Positions 5,402 through 8,984 of a stretch of DNA of 8,984 bases are shown here, piece by piece. Made by a program: the position numbers and the translations under genes. The notes below the pieces were generated by a model. That model was not told the DNA's origin and made no database searches. It was given only the letters and a program-made list of their open reading frames with translations. Origin of the DNA: Gammaproteobacteria bacterium (GTDB taxonomy: Bacteria; Pseudomonadota; Gammaproteobacteria; Arenicellales; Poriferihabitantaceae); the NCBI GenBank assembly GCA_020027415.1, contig JAHRAW010000012.1, positions 1-8,984 on the forward strand. The letters run 5' to 3'. Numbering within the stretch: the first letter of the stretch is position 1; each line of letters begins with the position of its first letter.

Positions 5402-7404
5402 TGCTGCGGCGCGCCAACCGGGTTGGAAATGGGCGCCACTGGCACCGGCAAGCCCCGTTCAAATCGCGCCCAAGCGAGGTGTCGCACGGCGTTGCCGTCC
5501 GCTTGCACGCTGACATGTACGGCGTTGCCGAGATAGCGTCGCCATGGTTGTTCGCGCAAGGTCGGCAACAGCGGAATCAAGCGATAACTTTCTAACCCGA
5601 GCGCATAGAGTCGGTCCAGACCGGTATGATAATACTGGCTTGCCGCGCGCTCGGCGGGCGCGCTGCGCGTCGGCTGCGACCAAGCGGCGGCCTCTATCAT
5701 CCAATCCATATCGCCGAATAAGACGCCGTTTAAGTCGGCATCGGTGGCCGGGTTTGGGGTGCCGCTATACACATGCGAGGTGGCATACAACGGCAAATCG
5801 TGGGCTTGAAAAAATCGCAGTTGGGGCGCGACCAACCGCGCTTGTTCCGCTTGGGCGGCGAGAAACAAGAAATCAAGGTCGTCGCGGCGGCGCGGGGTGA
5901 ATTCCAACTCCAGTTGGAGTTGGGCTGCCAAATTTTGCTCGCGCGCGAGGCTATCTTTTAAGCCAAGCAGTTCTTGAATGATTTGGGAATAGTCGGAAAT
6001 GCGGCGCGGAAAGGAACGCTGATCCACCACCACTCCGCCGAGGACTTCCCACCGCTGCGCGAAAGCCGTGGCGACTCGCTGTCCCCATTCCGAATCGCTG
6101 TGAAAAACGCTGGCTTTTCGGTGCCCATCGGCAAACGCTCGGTCGGCGGCTTGTCGGGCTTCCGGTTCTGGCGATAGGCTGATGCCGTACAAATTGGGCG
6201 CGCTGTGGTGCGCCGGGATATTGCCGAGCACTAAGGTGGGCAGCCGCGGACGAGCGCCGCTAAGCAGCGCGTTCACGGCTTTGCGCCCCAACGGACCGAC
6301 GATGAAATCGGCGCCGCCCTGCACCGCGGTGCGCGCATACAACGGCGCTAACGCGGGGGCTTCGCCAATATCCATCAAACTTACCGTGGGCTGGGCGGCG
6401 CTCAGGTCGCGCTCGCGGGCAGCCAGAAAGCCGTCGTAAAATGCCTGCGCCGATTTGCCAAATGGCGAGGTAATCGGCAGTAACATGGCGATGTGCTGGC
6501 GTCGGCTCAGTGGCTCGGATGCCAATAACAAGGCGGTAGTCGCCGGATGGTCGGGATAGTGCGCGCGCCACTGGCGGAGCGCGTGCCGCCGTTGTTGCGG
6601 CGTCGCCAAGCGCGCAATGTCACTCAAGGTGAGCCAGCCGTTGAGGGTTGCCATGACCGTGTTTTCCCGCAGCAATTTCTCCCGCAGTAACGAGCGGCTC
6701 AGCGAATCCAGCGAGTTGAGCAACGCGAGGATGCGCCGTTGGTGGGCGAGGCGCTCAGTCGGCGCTAACAATGCATCTAAGCGCAGCAGCGTCAGTAGCG
6801 CATCGCTGCGCCGCCCAAGCGCCTGCTGTGCATCAGCCAGCAACCGCAGAATCTGCATGCCGCTTGCCGCGGGTGGATGGAGGTTTGCATTAATTGCCGA
6901 AGTTGTCGCCGAGTTTGCAGATGGATGAATCCTACGCAGCCATTCAATCGCGTGCGCATACTGCCCCAAGGCGTAGGCGAGTTGCGCTTGGCGAAACTGC
7001 ATCTCGCGGCGCTGGGCGATGTTCAAGGGCTTGCTTTGCAATTGCACGAACCCGGCTTGCGCCTCGGCAAGTTGCCCGGTTTGGATGAGCCGGGCGATTT
7101 CTTGCAACCGCGCCGCCGCAGAATCCCCGGACAGTGCCGCTATGCTCTGGGCAAACGAACCGGTTGGTTGGTTGGCAAAGTTTTTATCAACCGCATATTC
7201 ATGCGGCGCGGTGATTGGTGATGCGTCATCTATGGCATGGGCGAGGCGCGGTGACCGTGACTGCGGCAACGATAACGCCGCACCTGCCGCAGAAATCCAT
7301 GCGCCCATAAACACGAATATCAGCGCGCCGCCGCCAAGGCGACCATTGAGCAACGGGGTTGGCAAGATTTTTTCCTGATCCGGGGTTAGGGCTGTGGCGT
7401 TCAT
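5398..7404 (-). CDS. lpoA: penicillin-binding protein activator LpoA
   Basis: 668 residues from the ATG at 7404; E. coli LpoA has 678. In E. coli it is an outer-membrane lipoprotein that spans the periplasm and stimulates the peptidoglycan synthase PBP1A. Numbering from the ATG: a hydrophobic segment at about 25-45, an alpha-helical TPR-like region at about 85-290 (for example QFRQAQLAYALGQYAHAIEWL), then a periplasmic-binding-protein-like domain from about 303 to the end. That domain opens with HIAMLLPITSPFGKSAQAF and has GADFIVGPL, RRRDDLDFLFLAAQ and LYATSHVYSGTPNP, all typical of LpoA. Odd: there is no cysteine anywhere after the ATG, so no lipobox; Trp36 stands after MGA where a lipobox cysteine might be expected. 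A signal-peptidase I site (AAGA) is possible instead. The start is uncertain: no good ribosome binding site is seen, and TTG at 7458 would add 18 residues, including two cysteines that are badly placed for a lipoprotein signal. First gene of the operon; overlaps yraN by 4 bases. Confidence 0.92.
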   Translation of the reverse strand: MNATALTPDQEKILPTPLLNGRLGGGALIFVFMGAWISAAGAALSLPQSRSPRLAHAIDDASPITAPHEYAVDKNFANQPTGSFAQSIAALSGDSAAARLQEIARLIQTGQLAEAQAGFVQLQSKPLNIAQRREMQFRQAQLAYALGQYAHAIEWLRRIHPSANSATTSAINANLHPPAASGMQILRLLADAQQALGRRSDALLTLLRLDALLAPTERLAHQRRILALLNSLDSLSRSLLREKLLRENTVMATLNGWLTLSDIARLATPQQRRHALRQWRAHYPDHPATTALLLASEPLSRRQHIAMLLPITSPFGKSAQAFYDGFLAARERDLSAAQPTVSLMDIGEAPALAPLYARTAVQGGADFIVGPLGRKAVNALLSGARPRLPTLVLGNIPAHHSAPNLYGISLSPEPEARQAADRAFADGHRKASVFHSDSEWGQRVATAFAQRWEVLGGVVVDQRSFPRRISDYSQIIQELLGLKDSLAREQNLAAQLQLELEFTPRRRDDLDFLFLAAQAEQARLVAPQLRFFQAHDLPLYATSHVYSGTPNPATDADLNGVLFGDMDWMIEAAAWSQPTRSAPAERAASQYYHTGLDRLYALGLESYRLIPLLPTLREQPWRRYLGNAVHVSVQADGNAVRHLAWARFERGLPVPVAPISNPVGAPQQ
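5904..5923. repeat. 20-bp near-perfect palindrome inside lpoA
   Basis: CCAACTCCA (5904-5912) and TGGAGTTGG (5915-5923) are exact reverse complements around two central bases. On the coding strand the stretch encodes the alternating peptide QLQLELE just before TPRRRDDLDFLF in LpoA. Codon choice for a Q-L/E-L repeat alone can create such symmetry, so a regulatory role is doubtful. Confidence 0.5.
6661..6690. repeat. 15-bp imperfect tandem repeat inside lpoA
   Basis: Two adjacent 15-base units, 6661-6675 and 6676-6690, agree in 12 of 15 positions and share TCCCGCAG. On the coding strand they give LLREK and LLREN in the helical N-terminal half of LpoA. This looks like an old in-frame duplication of five codons. 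Confidence 0.5.
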
Positions 7405-7514
7405 GGGCGCCGCCACGCACAATGCAATACTGCATACGCGGACAACTGGCGCGGGCAACTGGAATTCGCGCCAAATAATCGCGTTAAATAATCTAAATAA
7501 TAAGAGACTCGCGC
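7405..7514. promoter_or_regulatory. divergent lpoA / rsmI intergenic region
   Basis: The two genes are transcribed away from each other from this 110-base region, so it should carry a promoter for each. The half next to rsmI (about 7471-7506) is strongly A/T-rich and contains AAATAAT three times on the plus strand, at 7473-7479, 7486-7492 and 7495-7501. Several -10-like hexamers can be drawn on both strands, but I cannot assign one pair of boxes with confidence. An AAGAG at 7502-7506, 8 bases before the rsmI ATG, may serve as a weak ribosome binding site. Confidence 0.5.
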
Positions 7515-7568
7515 ATGAACTGCAAAATCGGCATGCACAGCAAAACCAATATGAACAGCAAAACCGGC
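7515..7568 (+). repeat. three tandem 18-bp units at the rsmI start, each beginning with ATG
   Basis: Units at 7515-7532, 7533-7550 and 7551-7568 encode MNCKIG, MHSKTN and MNSKTG. Units 1 and 3 agree in 16 of 18 positions and units 2 and 3 in 14 of 18. Each unit begins with an in-frame ATG, so the gene has three candidate start codons 18 bases apart. It looks like duplication of the initiation region. Confidence 0.8.
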
Positions 7569-8420
7569 GCTTTGTTTGTGGTTGCCACGCCCATCGGTAA
7601 CTTGGCGGATATTACCCTACGCGCGATTGATTTACTCACCCAAGTGGATTTGATTTTGGCGGAAGATACCCGCCGCGCGGCGACCCTCTTGCGGCACTTT
7701 AAGATTCGCACGCCGGTGAAATCGTTTCATCAGCACAACGAAGCCGCGCAACTGCCGACCTTGCTACGGCAACTAAACGGCGGCGCGCATATCGCGTTAA
7801 TCAGCGATGCCGGCACGCCGTTGATCAGCGACCCCGGCTATCGCTTGGTGCGCGGTGCGCGCGAGCAAGGCATCACCGTCACCCCGGCGCCGGGGGCGAG
7901 CGCGTTGATTGCGGCGTTGTCCGCTTCCGGGCAAGCCGCCGAGCGTTTTTGTTTTGAAGGGTTTTTGCCGGCCAAAGTCGGTCCGCGCGCGCAACGTTTG
8001 CAAGATTTAAAAAATGAAACGCGCACCGTGATTTTTTACGAAGCCAGTCATCGCATTGGCGCAACCTTGGCCGCGCTGGTGGAGGCGTTCGGGGGCGAGC
8101 GGCCGGTCACGGTGGCGCGCGAAATCAGCAAGAAATTTGAAACTTTTTACTGCGGCACGGTCGCCGAGGTCGGCGCGACTTTGGCGGGCGATGCGCATCA
8201 TCGCAAAGGGGAATTCGTGCTCATCGTATGCGGCGCCCAGACGCGCCAACAGGAACCGCGGCAAGTTGCCGAAGCCGCCGAGATTATGCAATTGCTGATG
8301 GCGGAAATGCCGCTCAAACGCGCCAGCGCGATCGCCGCCCGCGTGCTCAAACAAAACCGCAATGAACTTTATCAATTAGGGCTCAAATTAAAGTCAGAAG
8401 CGGGCGGCGGCGGCGGTTAG
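7515..8420 (+). CDS. rsmI: 16S rRNA 2'-O-ribose C1402 methyltransferase RsmI
   Basis: 301 residues, cytoplasmic, tetrapyrrole-methylase fold. RsmI uses S-adenosylmethionine to methylate the ribose of C1402 in the 16S rRNA decoding centre. Motifs: VVATPIGNLADIT (22-34), ILAEDTRR (47-54), ALISDAGTPLISDPGYR (94-110), TPAPGASALIAALS (123-136), FYEASHRI (174-181, often FYEAPHRI), AREISKKFET (201-210), KGEFVLIV (231-238), and a C-terminal helical segment KRASAIAARVLKQNRNELYQLGL. The gene is divergent from lpoA, as in E. coli (yraL). ATG at 7515 was chosen because AAGAG stands 8 bases before it; in-frame ATGs at 7533 and 7551 are also possible, since the family core begins at GALFVVATP. The N-terminus is three 6-residue repeats. 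The C-terminus ends in five glycines from a GGC run, and its TAG overlaps the stop of the alcohol dehydrogenase remnant on the other strand. Confidence 0.96.
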   Translation: MNCKIGMHSKTNMNSKTGALFVVATPIGNLADITLRAIDLLTQVDLILAEDTRRAATLLRHFKIRTPVKSFHQHNEAAQLPTLLRQLNGGAHIALISDAGTPLISDPGYRLVRGAREQGITVTPAPGASALIAALSASGQAAERFCFEGFLPAKVGPRAQRLQDLKNETRTVIFYEASHRIGATLAALVEAFGGERPVTVAREISKKFETFYCGTVAEVGATLAGDAHHRKGEFVLIVCGAQTRQQEPRQVAEAAEIMQLLMAEMPLKRASAIAARVLKQNRNELYQLGLKLKSEAGGGGG

Positions 8421-8933
8421 TATTCCCGCAGATTGCCATGCAGCGCGCGGGCGACGAGCGCGCGATATGCGGCGGCGTCAAACTCAATTGGATTGGTTGC
8501 CGCCGACGGATCCGCCACCGCCATATCCCCAATTTCATGCAGGCGCCGGTCATCCACGCCGATTTGCGCGAGACGGTTGGGAATGTTGAGTTGTGGCCGT
8601 AAATCTACCACCTAGCGCAGAAAATCGTCAACGGTCGCGGTTAGTTCCAAGCAGTGCGCCAGTCGGGCAATGCGCGCCTCAATCGCGACGCGGTTGGCGA
8701 GCAACACATACAGCATTAAAATGGCGTTCAAGAGTCCGTGATGCGCGTCATAAAGCGCGCCGCGCGCAATCGGCGACCATATTGGTTGCCATCGACAGTT
8801 GCGCCAGACCTGGATAGGTGACCAATAACGGCGCGCGCATGCCAAACTCGGCGCAGGCTTCCGTCAGTTCGCCGCCGGCGATTCGTCCGGCGCCGGCGCG
8901 CACCGAAGTGGGGTAGTTCCAGTTTGCGCGCAT
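8417..8933 (-). pseudogene. iron-containing alcohol dehydrogenase, decayed (internal deletion, frame change, amber stop)
   Basis: Remains of a group III Fe-dependent alcohol dehydrogenase; intact members have about 380 residues and oxidise or reduce small alcohols and aldehydes with NAD(P). The N-terminal part begins at ATG 8933 with NWNYPTSVRAGAGRIAGG and runs to about 8775 (MRAPLLVTYPGLAQL). The C-terminal part begins near 8770 in another frame with GALYDAHHGLLNAILMLYVL and continues to LARALHGNL-like sequence at the end. Between them about 200 residues are absent, including the nucleotide-binding glycine motif and three of the four iron ligands; only the His of HHG remains. A TAG (8612-8614) interrupts FLR-VVDLRPQLNIP where the family usually has Trp, so TGG to TAG is likely. 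No active enzyme is possible. The reading frame is also open to the left of the ATG as far as the window edge (8934-8984), where I recognise nothing. Its TAA overlaps the rsmI stop. Confidence 0.87.
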
Positions 8934-8984
8934 GCGTGGTTGGTGCGGAAGTTGTGAAACGAATGCAGTGGTTTCAACTGCCGC

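Noticed and set aside
7226..7474. 82-codon cysteine-rich open frame overlapping the 5' end of lpoA, considered as the missing lipoprotein signal through a frameshift
   Set aside because: Its cysteines are not in a lipobox and joining it to lpoA would need two frame changes without support from a homologous signal peptide.
8748..8933. Programmed frameshifting or recoding to rescue the iron alcohol dehydrogenase
   Set aside because: About 200 residues including most iron ligands are missing, so restoring the frame and reading through the TAG would not give an enzyme.
1..8984. tRNA, rRNA, CRISPR array, insertion sequence, toxin-antitoxin or phage-defence genes
   Set aside because: Searched by eye on both strands; no regular repeat-spacer pattern, no transposase, no cloverleaf-like sequence and no small gene pair was found. 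The recognisable genes and remnants account for almost the whole window.

Overview
The window looks like chromosomal DNA of a gammaproteobacterium with a moderately high GC content. The main evidence is the block rsmI / lpoA - yraN - SIS isomerase (gmhA/diaA family) - dolP. Its order and divergent layout match E. coli yraL / lpoA-yraN-diaA-dolP and the corresponding Pseudomonas region. Outer-membrane functions (LpoA, DolP, LPS heptose synthesis) confirm a Gram-negative cell. I see no RNA genes, insertion sequences, CRISPR arrays or phage genes.

Layout. Bases 1-203 are a leader with a possible promoter. Bases 204-3136 (+ strand) hold an MFS transporter, the C-terminal remnant of an aldehyde dehydrogenase, and an M19-family dipeptidase-like protein, all packed without gaps. 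Bases 3179-7404 (- strand) hold a probable operon read right to left: lpoA, yraN, gmhA/diaA-family isomerase, dolP, and a stand-alone hldC (rfaE2). Bases 7405-7514 are a divergent intergenic region. Bases 7515-8420 (+) are rsmI. From 8417 to the right end (-) lies a badly damaged iron-containing alcohol dehydrogenase whose stop codon overlaps that of rsmI.

How the genes work together. The minus-strand operon serves the cell envelope. LpoA activates a class A peptidoglycan synthase and DolP supports outer-membrane integrity. The SIS isomerase and HldC match the first and the nucleotide-transfer steps of ADP-heptose synthesis for LPS. The isomerase keeps all four metal ligands of GmhA, and with hldC close by it is more likely a heptose enzyme than a pure DiaA replication factor. 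RsmI methylates 16S rRNA and is transcribed away from the operon.

The most notable feature is decay. Two of the ten genes are broken: the aldehyde dehydrogenase has lost about its first 290 residues, and the alcohol dehydrogenase has lost about 200 internal residues and has a frame change and an amber stop. Both are redox enzymes of catabolic type next to intact housekeeping genes. This would fit a lineage shedding catabolic functions, possibly host-associated, though an assembly artefact cannot be excluded from sequence alone. I did not find a convincing new defence or mobile system here. The leads worth following are the gene decay, an LpoA without a lipobox cysteine, a dipeptidase-like protein lacking half of its metal site, and a tandem repeat of three start codons at the 5' end of rsmI.
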